Assembly: GCA_903885885.1 (NCBI GenBank)
Contig: CAISKJ010000612.1
Span: 1 to 17,366, forward strand
DNA: 17,366 nucleotides
Reading direction: 5' to 3'
Source: an uncultured delta proteobacterium
GTDB taxonomy: Bacteria > Myxococcota_A > Polyangia > Polyangiales > Ga0077539
Under the pieces are notes generated by a model, which saw only the letters and a list, made by a program, of their open reading frames with translations, did no database searches and was not told the DNA's origin. Each line of letters opens with the position of its first letter. Position 1 is the stretch's first letter. Positions 1 to 7,508 of the stretch are shown in pieces. The translations under genes and the position numbers were made by a program.

Positions 1-1938
1 CGCGAGGTGTGGACGGGCTGCACGCTCCCGCGCCTCCCGCGCGCCGTGCGAGCGCGCGTCGAGGCGGCCGACGAGGCGGGCGGCGCGATGCTCAGCAACC
101 AGCACGTGGTGCTCGCGTCGGTGGCCGCGGGCGATCGTGTGCAGGCCTTCGGGCGCATCGTGGCGCGGCAAGACATTCGCTCCGTCGCGGTGCGCTGGTC
201 GCTCGTGCCCGCGCCCGAGCCCACGGCGCAGGCGGGTGAGGCGCCCCTCGCGGCCGTGCCCGTGGTGTTCGAGGGCGCGGCCGTCGTGGCGGGGCCGCTG
301 CGTCGCGCGGTGGCGCGCTCGGGCGTGGCGGCGTCGCTCGCGGCCTTCGCGGGCCTGCTGCTCGTGGGCGAGCTCGCGCGCATGTCGATGGGCGGCGGCG
401 TCGCGGGCTCGGCCACGGTCACGGCGCGCGACGATCAGCCGCTGGCGTTTCGCAGCGTGTCGGCCGACCTCATCGCCGCGGCCACGCCGCTTCGACGCGA
501 GATGGGCGTGCTCCGCGTGGCCTATCAAGCGCGCGGCAGGCTCAAAGACGCGCGCGAGGTGCGGGCCGTCTCGAGCCTCTGGGCGCTCACGAAGCAGTGC
601 CGCGTGGGCGTCGAGATCCTCGCGCGCCACGGTCGCTTCGCCGAGGCGATCGCGATGGGCGAGCGCTGCGGCGACGCGCCCTCGCGGTGGACCGCCGCGC
701 AGGTCGCGATGCTCTCGGGCGACGCCACGGGTGCGAGCCGTCTGTTGCAGGGCATCGCCGAGGTCCCCGATGGATTTCGCGGGCAAGAGGTGTTCGCCGC
801 GCTCGCGCACCTCTACGCGGGGCGCTTCGAAGAGTCGGCGCGCTTCCTCGACCTCGCGCACGCGCGGTCGCGCCGCGAGGTGTTCGGTACGCCGCTCGAA
901 CTCGCCTTGAAATGCAGCGCTCTCGCAGTGCACGCGCGGGCCGGCAACACCGCCGCGCGGGCCGAGCTGCGCACGCAGATCCAGGGCAACCAGGGGTGGC
1001 GCTGCGCGCTCTTTCTCGCCGACCTCGAGCAGGGCGACGCGCGCCTCGCAACGCTGCGCGACGCCCGCGCGCGCCTCGGGCATCCGTACGGAGGGTGGGT
1101 CGAGGTCGAGGCCCTCCTGCGCCTCGAGGCGGGCGACCGCAGCGTGCCCCTCTTCGCCGTCTCGCCGGTCGACGCGTCACCGCTGCTCCACCGCGCGGCG
1201 GAGTCCGTTCGCGTCGCGGGGCTCACGCGCGCGGCCTACGAGGCGCTCGCCGCAGAGCCCGAGGCGCAGATCACCACGGAGATGCGCGCGCTGCGGGCCC
1301 GCGTGGCAGCGTCGCTCGCCATGTCCGAGAGCGTGCTCGGGCGCAGCGACGAGGCGCGCCGGTTGTCCGCCGCGCTCGCGCCCGACGTAGGCGGAGGCGT
1401 CACGCACGACGAGGCGATCGAGCTCGAAGGCGCCATCGAGCTCCGCGCGGGCAACCCGGCGCGCGCCACCGCGCTGCTCGACGGCGTAAACCCCGACCGC
1501 AGCGAGGTCGCGGTGCTGGCGGCCTTCCTCACGCGCGACGCCCCCGACGCGCGCCCCTGGACGGCGCACTACACCGTCGGCGACTCCCTCGCGTCGTGGT
1601 CGGGCCTCCGCGCGGGCGACGGCGCCGCGCTCGTCGCAGAGTTCCAGGCCGCACCCGGTCGCACGCACTTCGTCGAGGCCTCGCTGGTCTTCGGGCTCCG
1701 CCGCCTCGCCACGGGCGTCGAGCCCGCGCGCGCGTGGCTCGCGTGGGGCGAGCGCTCGCCCTGCTGGCGCTGCCAGTCGCGCTACGCCGCCGCAGACCTC
1801 GCGCACCTCGCGATGGCCGCGCGCACGCTGAACCTCCGCGACGAGGCCGCCGAGGCCGAGCGCCAGCTCGCCGCGATGCGCGCGATGCTCATGCGACGCG
1901 ACGTGGCCGTCGCCGCGACGCTCATCGAGTCGATGTGA
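1..1938 (+). CDS. Membrane-anchored helical-repeat (TPR-like) protein, 5' truncated
   Basis: The frame is open from the first base, so the gene probably begins upstream of the window; the first possible start inside it is a GTG at position 7. Counting from that GTG, residues 1-100 are a basic, Val/Ala-rich soluble domain I do not recognise. Residues about 106-122 are hydrophobic and look like one transmembrane helix. The remaining roughly 500 residues are Ala/Leu/Arg-rich helical hairpins of TPR style, with recurring small-residue and acidic patterns such as GRFAEAIAMGERCG. Several cysteines lie in this part, including a CWRC motif at residues 586-589, which would suit a disulfide if the domain is outside the cytoplasm (inference). 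The stop overlaps the next start by four bases, so the two genes are probably translated together. No enzymatic motif was seen. It could be the regulatory tail of a longer multidomain protein. Confidence 0.7.
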   Translation, partial: REVWTGCTLPRLPRAVRARVEAADEAGGAMLSNQHVVLASVAAGDRVQAFGRIVARQDIRSVAVRWSLVPAPEPTAQAGEAPLAAVPVVFEGAAVVAGPLRRAVARSGVAASLAAFAGLLLVGELARMSMGGGVAGSATVTARDDQPLAFRSVSADLIAAATPLRREMGVLRVAYQARGRLKDAREVRAVSSLWALTKQCRVGVEILARHGRFAEAIAMGERCGDAPSRWTAAQVAMLSGDATGASRLLQGIAEVPDGFRGQEVFAALAHLYAGRFEESARFLDLAHARSRREVFGTPLELALKCSALAVHARAGNTAARAELRTQIQGNQGWRCALFLADLEQGDARLATLRDARARLGHPYGGWVEVEALLRLEAGDRSVPLFAVSPVDASPLLHRAAESVRVAGLTRAAYEALAAEPEAQITTEMRALRARVAASLAMSESVLGRSDEARRLSAALAPDVGGGVTHDEAIELEGAIELRAGNPARATALLDGVNPDRSEVAVLAAFLTRDAPDARPWTAHYTVGDSLASWSGLRAGDGAALVAEFQAAPGRTHFVEASLVFGLRRLATGVEPARAWLAWGERSPCWRCQSRYAAADLAHLAMAARTLNLRDEAAEAERQLAAMRAMLMRRDVAVAATLIESM

Positions 1939-2909
1939 GCGACGCGCCGAAATCGTGCGCGGCCGGCCGCACGCTCCTGCGCGAGGGGCGGTGCGCGCCC
2001 GCGCAGGTGCGCCTCATCGCGCGCCGCGCGCTCGTGAAGGCCCTCGTGGGCGACGCCGTGGCCGCCGAGAAGGCCGCGCCGGGCACCGTGCACCCCGCCG
2101 TGCTCGACGCGCTCTACGAGAGCTTTCACGGCATGCCCACGCTCCGCGGCGGGCGCCTCGCCGCCGCGTGGCCCGCCTTCGCGCGCGACCTCACCGAGGC
2201 CCGCCTGCGCCTCGAGCGCGACCTCGGCGCGCTGCTCGTCACGCCCGACGAGCTCACCGCGACGATGCACGCGCTGCTCTCCCTCGACCTGCGGCAGTAC
2301 ACCGCCGAGTCGGCGGTCGCGCGCCTCGAGCGCGACGACGCCACCTTCCGCGCGGTGTGGAACGACGCGGGCCCCATCGACGCGCTCGCCCTCCTCGACG
2401 CGCGCTTCGCGACCTACGCGGGGCCCCTGAGCGACACCGACCCGCACCTCGTCGCGGTGCCGCCCTTCGCGACCACCTACGGCCCCTCGGTGTACCGCTG
2501 CGTGTGCGGCCACGCCTTCGGCGACCCCCGCGACGAGCTCACCGAGGCCTCCCTCGCGGCGCTCCAACAGGCGCGCACGGCGCACTTCTGCGAGGCCTAC
2601 CGCGCCCGCACCGACGGCTGGTACCCGGGCGAGGGGACGCTGCACTACAACGTCCACCGCGCCGTGCAGCGCACCGTGAGGGATCACTTCACACACGCCA
2701 CCGACCGCTCCGACGCGATGATCGCCGCCGTCGCCGCGTACCTGAAGCGCGACGGCAAGGGCTTCCTCTGCGACCCGCGCATCGAGCAGTTCATCCGCGG
2801 CGCGCTCGACAGCTACCTCGCCCTGCGACGCGCGGGGCAGCCGCACCCCGAAGGCCTCCTCACCCTCGCGGTCAAGGCCCGGCGCGAGCGCGTGCTCGGT
2901 GCGGTGTGA
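1935..2909 (+). CDS. Hypothetical protein, 324 aa, coupled to the upstream TPR-like gene
   Basis: I do not recognise this family. The start is taken as GTG 1935, which overlaps the previous TGA in GTGA, a typical translational-coupling arrangement; no better start lies nearby. The protein is soluble, with no signal peptide or membrane helix, and is mostly alpha-helical with many Ala, Arg and Asp residues. A cysteine/histidine cluster, CVCGH at residues 189-193, followed by further single cysteines (HFCEAY, GFLCDP), could bind metal, but this is speculative. Aromatic and charged stretches such as GWYPGEGTLHYNVHRAV suggest a defined globular fold in the C-terminal half. Codon third positions are almost all G or C, as in the neighbours, so it is very likely a real gene. 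Its job is probably tied to that of the upstream membrane protein. Confidence 0.75.
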   Translation: MSDAPKSCAAGRTLLREGRCAPAQVRLIARRALVKALVGDAVAAEKAAPGTVHPAVLDALYESFHGMPTLRGGRLAAAWPAFARDLTEARLRLERDLGALLVTPDELTATMHALLSLDLRQYTAESAVARLERDDATFRAVWNDAGPIDALALLDARFATYAGPLSDTDPHLVAVPPFATTYGPSVYRCVCGHAFGDPRDELTEASLAALQQARTAHFCEAYRARTDGWYPGEGTLHYNVHRAVQRTVRDHFTHATDRSDAMIAAVAAYLKRDGKGFLCDPRIEQFIRGALDSYLALRRAGQPHPEGLLTLAVKARRERVLGAV

Positions 2910-2922
2910 CAGTCTATGTCAC
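2906..2922. promoter_or_regulatory. Perfect inverted repeat, possible operator upstream of the cNMP/patatin gene
   Basis: GTGACA (2906-2911) and TGTCAC (2917-2922) are exact reverse complements around a 5-base spacer. The left arm contains the stop codon of the preceding gene. The centre lies about 75 bases before the start of the patatin gene. The symmetry fits a dimeric DNA-binding protein. The half-site recalls CRP/FNR-type sites (TGTGA), but the spacing is not the usual N6. There is no U-run after it, so a terminator is less likely. Confidence 0.3.
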
Positions 2923-2949
2923 GTCTTTCCGAGGGGCGGCGCTCGAGGC

Positions 2950-2978
2950 TTGACCGGGCGCGCGCGGTCATGATGCGC
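2950..2978 (+). promoter_or_regulatory. Weak sigma-70-like promoter candidate
   Basis: A TTGACC hexamer at 2950-2955 is a good -35 match, but the region 16-18 bases downstream (around TGATGC) is a poor -10. If used, transcription would start just before the ATG at 2989. It is listed because it is the only -35-like element in this 79-base gap. Confidence 0.2.
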
Positions 2979-2988
2979 TGCACGCACC

Positions 2989-5211
2989 ATGGGAACTTCA
3001 CCTGAGGCCGAGGCGGTCCGCGAGGCCGCGTTCTCGGCGTGCCTGGTCTTCAAACGCAACGACAAGCACACGCTCGACGCGGGCACCCTCGACGCGCTCG
3101 CGAAGCTCGCCACCGTCGTCGAATTCGCCTCGGGCGCCGAGATCGTCACGTGGGGCCGCGCCACCGACGCGGTGCACATCGTGGCCGAGGGCGAGGTGAT
3201 CCTCACCCGCGGCGTGCGCGCCGACGGCCCGCCGTCGACCCACGTGCTGCGCCGCGGCGGCATGTACGGCGAGGGCGGCGCGTCGCAAGAGTCGCCGCGT
3301 CACATCGGCGTGCGCGCCACCTGCAAGACAACCGTGGTCGCGCTCCCCTACGAGGGCCTCGAGGCCCTCATGCGCCGGTCGCCGCGGCTCACCGAGCTGC
3401 TCTCCGAGTTCGCCCGCGTGCGCGACCACGAGCACGAGATCGTCTCGGCCCTCCGCCGCTCCGACCTCGCCGGCGCGGCCCACATGCGCCGATTGCGGCA
3501 GCACTTCGATGAGGTCGACATCGAACACTTCGAAAAGGGGAGCACCCTCGTCAAGCAGGGCGAAGCCTCCTTCGGCACGTTCTATCTCCTCAGCGGCACG
3601 CTCGAGTCCGTTCGCCACGAGGGCGCTACGGCGCACGTCGTCGACACCGTCCACGCGGGCGAGATCCTGTGCGACTACGCGCTCCTCCACAACATCCCCG
3701 AGCCGCTCGAGCTGCGCACCCTCACGCCGGTCGCCATCGTGCGCATCCCGCGGGTGGTGGCAGGACAATCGCTGAGCGCGTCGTCGGGCGGCGCCGCGGC
3801 GCTCACCGTCAAGATCCGCGCGCTCGTCGGCCCGCCGCGCCCCGATCCCAACCCCTCGCTCTCGCGCATCGGCGCGCTCCTGGTCGATCAGCTGCGCGCC
3901 CGCTACAACGACGCGATCACGCTCCTGAGCCTCTCCTTCGACGACAACGTCGACGAGGCGCGCAACCGCGCCGACCCCGCCAATCGACCCTCGCTCACGC
4001 TGTCGCTGCCCCGCAGCCGCGAGGCCGGCGCCGCGCTCCAGAAGGCCCTCGCGCGCTACAACCGCGCCCTCGCGGTCGCCCTCCTCGACACGAGCAACCT
4101 CACCGACGAAGAGGCCGGGTGGATCGCGCCGCACATCCGCAGCGTGGTGCAGCTGCAGTCGCAGCCCGACGAAGAGGTGCGCTTCACGAAGCTGCGCGGC
4201 CTCCCCACGACGCGCGTGGGCCTCGTCGACCGCGGCAGCGGCCACGGCGCGTGGGCCCCCGCGGCGCTGCGCCTGCCGCGCGACTACGTCGTCGCGCCTC
4301 GCGAACGGCGCGACATCAGCGAGGCCGTCGAGCGCATCGGTCGGGCGATGACCAGGCGCCGCGTGGGCGTCGCGCTCGGCGGCGGCGGCGCGTGGGGCTA
4401 CGCGCACGTCTCGCTGCTCCAGCGCATGCACGCGTCGCGGGTGCCCGTCGACGTGGTCGCGGGGTGCAGCTTCGGCGCCGTGGTGGGGGCCTACTACGCC
4501 GCCCTCGGCCCCACGCAGTTCGACCAGGTGAAGCGCGACGGCCGCGCGCTCTCGGTGGCGGTAAGCTGGTCCATCCTGTCGTCGACGGCGGTGTCCAAAG
4601 AGATCAAGAAGCTCCTCGGCGCCCACCACATCGAGTCGCTGCTCACGCCGTATTTCCCCGTCGCGACCGAGGTCGCGTCGGGCACGCAGTACACCATGCG
4701 CTCGGGCCCCCTCGAAGACGGCGTGCGCGCGAGCGGCGCCTTCCCGGGCATGTTCACGCCCGTCACGAGCGCCACGGGCCGCCTCGTCGACGGCGGCATC
4801 ATCAACAACGTGCCCGAAGACGTGCCCGACGGCGAGGGCGCCCAGCTCGTCGTCGCTTCGAACATCGTGTCGTCACCGCCCACCGAGCGCCTCGGCGCGC
4901 CGCACTTCGGCGGCCCCTCCGGCCGCCTCATGCACGAGTTCAATCCGTTCTCGCGCATGCGCGACGTCGTGCGCTCGATGCTGGTGCTCATGCACTCGGC
5001 GGGGGCCCGCGACGCGCACCTTGCCGACGTCACCTTCGCGCCGCCCGTGCCCGACGTGCTCCCGTGGGATTTCAGCAAGCCCGACGCCGTGATCGACCAC
5101 GCCCAGGGGTCGCTCGAAAAGACGCTCGTCGACATCGTGGCAAAGTGGGTCGACCTCGCCCGCCCCATCACGCCCGAGCGCGGCGAGCTCAAGGCCCTCG
5201 ACGACGCGTGA
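2989..5211 (+). CDS. NTE-type protein: two cyclic-nucleotide-binding domains plus patatin-like phospholipase
   Basis: A predicted serine lipid acyl hydrolase of the patatin/neuropathy-target-esterase group, 740 aa, acting on phospholipids or lysophospholipids. Residues about 25-150 form a first cyclic-nucleotide-binding domain whose phosphate-binding cassette keeps Glu95 and Arg104 (YGE...PR...RA). Residues about 165-265 form a second one in which these positions are Asp229 and Glu238, so it probably does not bind nucleotide. After a linker (about 275-440) comes the catalytic domain: the oxyanion-hole glycine run GGGGAWG at 464-470, nucleophile Ser494 in GCSFG, and catalytic Asp601 in DGG. 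The usual Arg of the glycine motif is replaced by Trp469. Unlike eukaryotic NTE there is no N-terminal membrane helix, so it is likely cytoplasmic or peripheral. The ATG at 2989 is the first good start after the upstream gene. Nucleotide control of lipase activity is inferred from architecture. Confidence 0.92.
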   Translation: MGTSPEAEAVREAAFSACLVFKRNDKHTLDAGTLDALAKLATVVEFASGAEIVTWGRATDAVHIVAEGEVILTRGVRADGPPSTHVLRRGGMYGEGGASQESPRHIGVRATCKTTVVALPYEGLEALMRRSPRLTELLSEFARVRDHEHEIVSALRRSDLAGAAHMRRLRQHFDEVDIEHFEKGSTLVKQGEASFGTFYLLSGTLESVRHEGATAHVVDTVHAGEILCDYALLHNIPEPLELRTLTPVAIVRIPRVVAGQSLSASSGGAAALTVKIRALVGPPRPDPNPSLSRIGALLVDQLRARYNDAITLLSLSFDDNVDEARNRADPANRPSLTLSLPRSREAGAALQKALARYNRALAVALLDTSNLTDEEAGWIAPHIRSVVQLQSQPDEEVRFTKLRGLPTTRVGLVDRGSGHGAWAPAALRLPRDYVVAPRERRDISEAVERIGRAMTRRRVGVALGGGGAWGYAHVSLLQRMHASRVPVDVVAGCSFGAVVGAYYAALGPTQFDQVKRDGRALSVAVSWSILSSTAVSKEIKKLLGAHHIESLLTPYFPVATEVASGTQYTMRSGPLEDGVRASGAFPGMFTPVTSATGRLVDGGIINNVPEDVPDGEGAQLVVASNIVSSPPTERLGAPHFGGPSGRLMHEFNPFSRMRDVVRSMLVLMHSAGARDAHLADVTFAPPVPDVLPWDFSKPDAVIDHAQGSLEKTLVDIVAKWVDLARPITPERGELKALDDA

Positions 5212-5217
5212 CGGGGT

Positions 5218-6465
5218 CTACCCGTAGCGCACCTGCACGCGCTCGATGAGCGCGCGCAGGGCGTGTTTGGCGCCGTCCGTCGTGGCGTGCTTCACGATCG
5301 CCCAGCCCTCGCCCTCGTAGCCCTCCGCGCGGGGCATCCCGACCTTCGGCGTGCGCATCTCGACGAGCGCCGCGCCCGCCGCCGCCACGGCCTCCTCGAC
5401 GCCGGTCACCGACGCCACGCGGTCGCCCGCGCCCTGGCCGCGGAAGAACGCGGCGCCCGCCGCCCAGCGCCGCGCCTTCGGGGTAAAGCGGTCGAAGGCG
5501 ATGAGGCCGGCCCAGTCGGCAATCATGTCGGTCTCGTGCGCGAGGCTCATCATGGGCATGATGTGAACGCCCGGCGGCCGCGCGCCCACCTCGTTCACGA
5601 GCATCGAGCCGTCGTCGCGGAGAAACCACTCCATGTGCGTGAGCGCGGTGCCCGCGGCGGTGCGCGCATCGGCGCCGAAGAGGGCGGCGAGCGCGGCGCC
5701 GTTCACCGGCGCGAAGCGCGTCCAGGTGGGATCATCGTCCTCGCGCGGGAGGAGCACACAGTACTGCACCCACGGCGTCTCGAGCACCTCGAGGGGCGTG
5801 GGAAAGTACCGCGTCCCCGAGCGCCACACGGGCGTCCCGCGCACCGTCACGGTCTCGCAGGTGTGCTCCCGCGCGCGCACGAACTCCTCGGCCTGCAGGG
5901 GCCTCTGCGCGGTCGGGGCGAGGCCCGCGCGCACGAGCGCGTTGAGGTCGTCGCGCGACTCGACGCGGTGGGTCGCGCGGCTCCCGAGGCCCGCCTGCGG
6001 CTTCACGATGATGGGCAGCCCCACGCGCCCCACGAAGGCCTCGAGCTCGTCGACCGAGCGCACGAGCGCGCTGCGCGCCACGGGCACGTCGTGGGCGCGC
6101 AGCACCTCCTTCATGCGATCCTTGTCGCGGAAGGCGCGGGCGGTGTGCGCGCCCATGCCCTCGATGGAGAGGGCGTCGCGCGCGACCGCCATGGGCATCT
6201 GCAGCTGCTCGAGCGCGCCCGTGAGGCGATCGACGCGCCCCACGGCGCCCGCGATGGCGCGCGCCGCCACCGCGAGCTGCGCGCCGTCGAGCACGTTGTC
6301 GACGCGGTAGTGCGCCGCCACGCGCCCGCGCAGCCCCTCGGGAACGGCCTCCTCGGGGTCTTCGCTCACGACGCTGAGCGTCACCCCGTCGAGGCCCGCG
6401 AAGGCCCGCACGTAGCGGTTGGTGTTCTCGAGAAAGCGCGGCGCAACAAACACGACGTGGGGCAT
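5218..6465 (-). CDS. ATP-grasp domain protein (carboxylate-amine/thiol ligase-like)
   Basis: A 415-aa cytoplasmic protein with the ATP-grasp layout. The N-terminal pre-ATP-grasp Rossmann-like part (MPHVVFVAPRF, residues 1-100) is followed by the nucleotide-binding lid with FRDKDRMK (112-119) and PIIVKPQAGLGSRAT (151-165, Lys155 expected to contact ATP phosphate). The metal-binding carboxylates are Glu279 (HMEW) and Glu292 in NEVGARPPG (291-299). This matches enzymes that activate a carboxylate with ATP and join it to an amine or thiol, as in D-Ala-D-Ala ligase, biotin carboxylase and many natural-product ligases; the substrate cannot be told. The ATG at 6465 is chosen because the conserved fold starts there; the frame stays open upstream but over the neighbouring divergent gene. 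It faces the M23 peptidase gene and converges on the patatin gene with only six bases between stops. Confidence 0.88.
   Translation of the reverse strand: MPHVVFVAPRFLENTNRYVRAFAGLDGVTLSVVSEDPEEAVPEGLRGRVAAHYRVDNVLDGAQLAVAARAIAGAVGRVDRLTGALEQLQMPMAVARDALSIEGMGAHTARAFRDKDRMKEVLRAHDVPVARSALVRSVDELEAFVGRVGLPIIVKPQAGLGSRATHRVESRDDLNALVRAGLAPTAQRPLQAEEFVRAREHTCETVTVRGTPVWRSGTRYFPTPLEVLETPWVQYCVLLPREDDDPTWTRFAPVNGAALAALFGADARTAAGTALTHMEWFLRDDGSMLVNEVGARPPGVHIMPMMSLAHETDMIADWAGLIAFDRFTPKARRWAAGAAFFRGQGAGDRVASVTGVEEAVAAAGAALVEMRTPKVGMPRAEGYEGEGWAIVKHATTDGAKHALRALIERVQVRYG
5238..5254. terminator. Hairpin at convergent junction, possible bidirectional terminator
   Basis: CGCGCTC (5238-5244), loop GAT, GAGCGCG (5248-5254): a perfect 7-bp stem lying 27-43 bases after the patatin stop and inside the last codons of the converging ATP-grasp gene. 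No T-run follows on either strand, so intrinsic termination is uncertain. Confidence 0.25.
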
Positions 6466-6488
6466 GGCGGTGCCGGAGGCTACATCAA

Positions 6489-6510
6489 CCCGCGCGCGCC
6501 GTGGCGCGGG
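6489..6510. promoter_or_regulatory. GC-rich inverted repeat in divergent intergenic spacer
   Basis: CCCGCGC (6489-6495) and GCGCGGG (6504-6510) form an exact 7-bp inverted repeat with an 8-base loop, filling the 46-base spacer between the divergent ATP-grasp and M23 genes. The right arm abuts the ATG at 6512, where a ribosome binding site would be expected. It may be an operator shared by both genes or an RNA hairpin that masks the peptidase start. Confidence 0.3.
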
Positions 6511-6511
6511 T

Positions 6512-7492
6512 ATGCTCGCGCCCATGCAACCGTTGAGCATCGCCGAGGTCTTCGGCCTCTCGCCGCTGCGCACGCGCCTCCGCGAGGCCGCGCTCGCGCT
6601 CCGCGGCGACGGCCACACGCCGCCGAGCCGCTTCGATCACACGTCACTGCGCATGTTTCGCCCGCGCATGGCGCTGCCGCTCTGGGCCGGTCGCCCGGCG
6701 CACGGCCGCCTCGTGCCCATCTACAACCTCTACAGCTACGCGCAGCCGCCGCCCGAGGCGGGCTGGAGCGTGCGCGTCACGAACGCCCGCGATTTCATGG
6801 GCACGCAGCTCACGTACGACAGCCACAACGGCACCGACTTCGCGGTGCCCGTCAACACCGAGGTCCTCGCCGCGGCGCCGGGCGTCGTGCGCCGCGTGTC
6901 GAGCGAGTTCAACCGCGGCGGGCTCAAGATCTTCATCGACCACGGCGGCGGTCTCGTCACCACGAGCAACCACCTCGCGCGCGCTTTGGTGCGCGTCGGC
7001 GACCGCGTGCGCCGCGCGCAGCCCATCGCGCGCTCGGGCTACAGCGGCCTCGACGGCTTCGCCACGTTTCCGTGGGGCGCGCCGCACGTACACTTCAACG
7101 TGTGGCTCGACGGCGAGTACGTCGACCCCTTCGCGCCGCCCGGCGAGGTCGCCCTCTGGCGCAAAGGCAACTGGCCCGTCGCGCACGCCCCATCGCACGA
7201 CGACGCCCGCGAAGAGACGCCCCCCAACGCGTGGTGCGACGACGCCCTCGCGCGCACGCTCGCGAGCTGCGTGCACGAGGCCACGCGCCGCGAGATCGAG
7301 GCGGTCACCGACCGCGACGAGCGCATCATGACGCTCGTATTTCACCGCAACTATTACCCCACGAGGTTCCGCGAGCGGCCGCCGCTCACGACGGCGACGA
7401 CGCCCCGCAGCGGGCGCCTCGACCTGCCGTTTCGCCGCGACGACTTCGACGGAATCTGGTTCCCCCACGGCGCCGAGCCGCCGCGCGGGTAG
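6512..7492 (+). CDS. M23 (LytM-type) metallopeptidase without signal peptide
   Basis: A predicted zinc metallo-endopeptidase of the M23/lysostaphin family, whose members usually cut peptidoglycan cross-bridges. The catalytic domain covers residues about 100-208 and has all expected ligands: His105 and Asp109 in HNGTD, the helper His154 in SNHL, and His192/His194 in HVHF, followed by the usual end strand WLDGEYVDPF. The beta-sheet passages VLAAAPGVVRRV and VRVGDRVRRAQPIARSGYSG are also family-like. A 95-residue N-terminal part and a 115-residue C-terminal tail are not recognised. Neither possible start (ATG 6512 or ATG 6524) gives a signal peptide or membrane helix, which is odd for a wall hydrolase. 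There is no clear Shine-Dalgarno sequence; 6512 was chosen for the weak GCGGG just before it. The stop is three bases from that of the converging methyltransferase gene. Confidence 0.88.
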   Translation: MLAPMQPLSIAEVFGLSPLRTRLREAALALRGDGHTPPSRFDHTSLRMFRPRMALPLWAGRPAHGRLVPIYNLYSYAQPPPEAGWSVRVTNARDFMGTQLTYDSHNGTDFAVPVNTEVLAAAPGVVRRVSSEFNRGGLKIFIDHGGGLVTTSNHLARALVRVGDRVRRAQPIARSGYSGLDGFATFPWGAPHVHFNVWLDGEYVDPFAPPGEVALWRKGNWPVAHAPSHDDAREETPPNAWCDDALARTLASCVHEATRREIEAVTDRDERIMTLVFHRNYYPTRFRERPPLTTATTPRSGRLDLPFRRDDFDGIWFPHGAEPPRG

Positions 7493-7508
7493 CGCTTAGC
7501 CGAGGCGC
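7492..7508. terminator. Hairpin spanning two convergent stop codons
   Basis: GCGCTT (7492-7497), loop AGCCG, AGGCGC (7503-7508): a 6-bp stem with one G-U pair that overlaps the ends of both the M23 gene and the methyltransferase gene. It could end transcription from either side, though no T-run follows. Confidence 0.25.

Noticed and set aside
1782..2846. 354-codon minus-strand open frame
   Set aside because: It is a mirror of the coupled plus-strand gene, low in complexity, with no recognisable domain.
2907..2999. Possible selenoprotein: UGA at the end of the second gene read through to the next in-frame stop, suggested by tRNA-Sec in the window
   Set aside because: The extension is only about 30 Arg-rich residues with no redox motif. 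The hairpin overlaps the UGA itself instead of following it as a bacterial SECIS does.
2998..4629. Long minus-strand open frame opposite the patatin gene
   Set aside because: It is a high-GC shadow of a gene with clear domains on the plus strand; its sequence is Arg/Val/Gly/Ala-rich without motifs.
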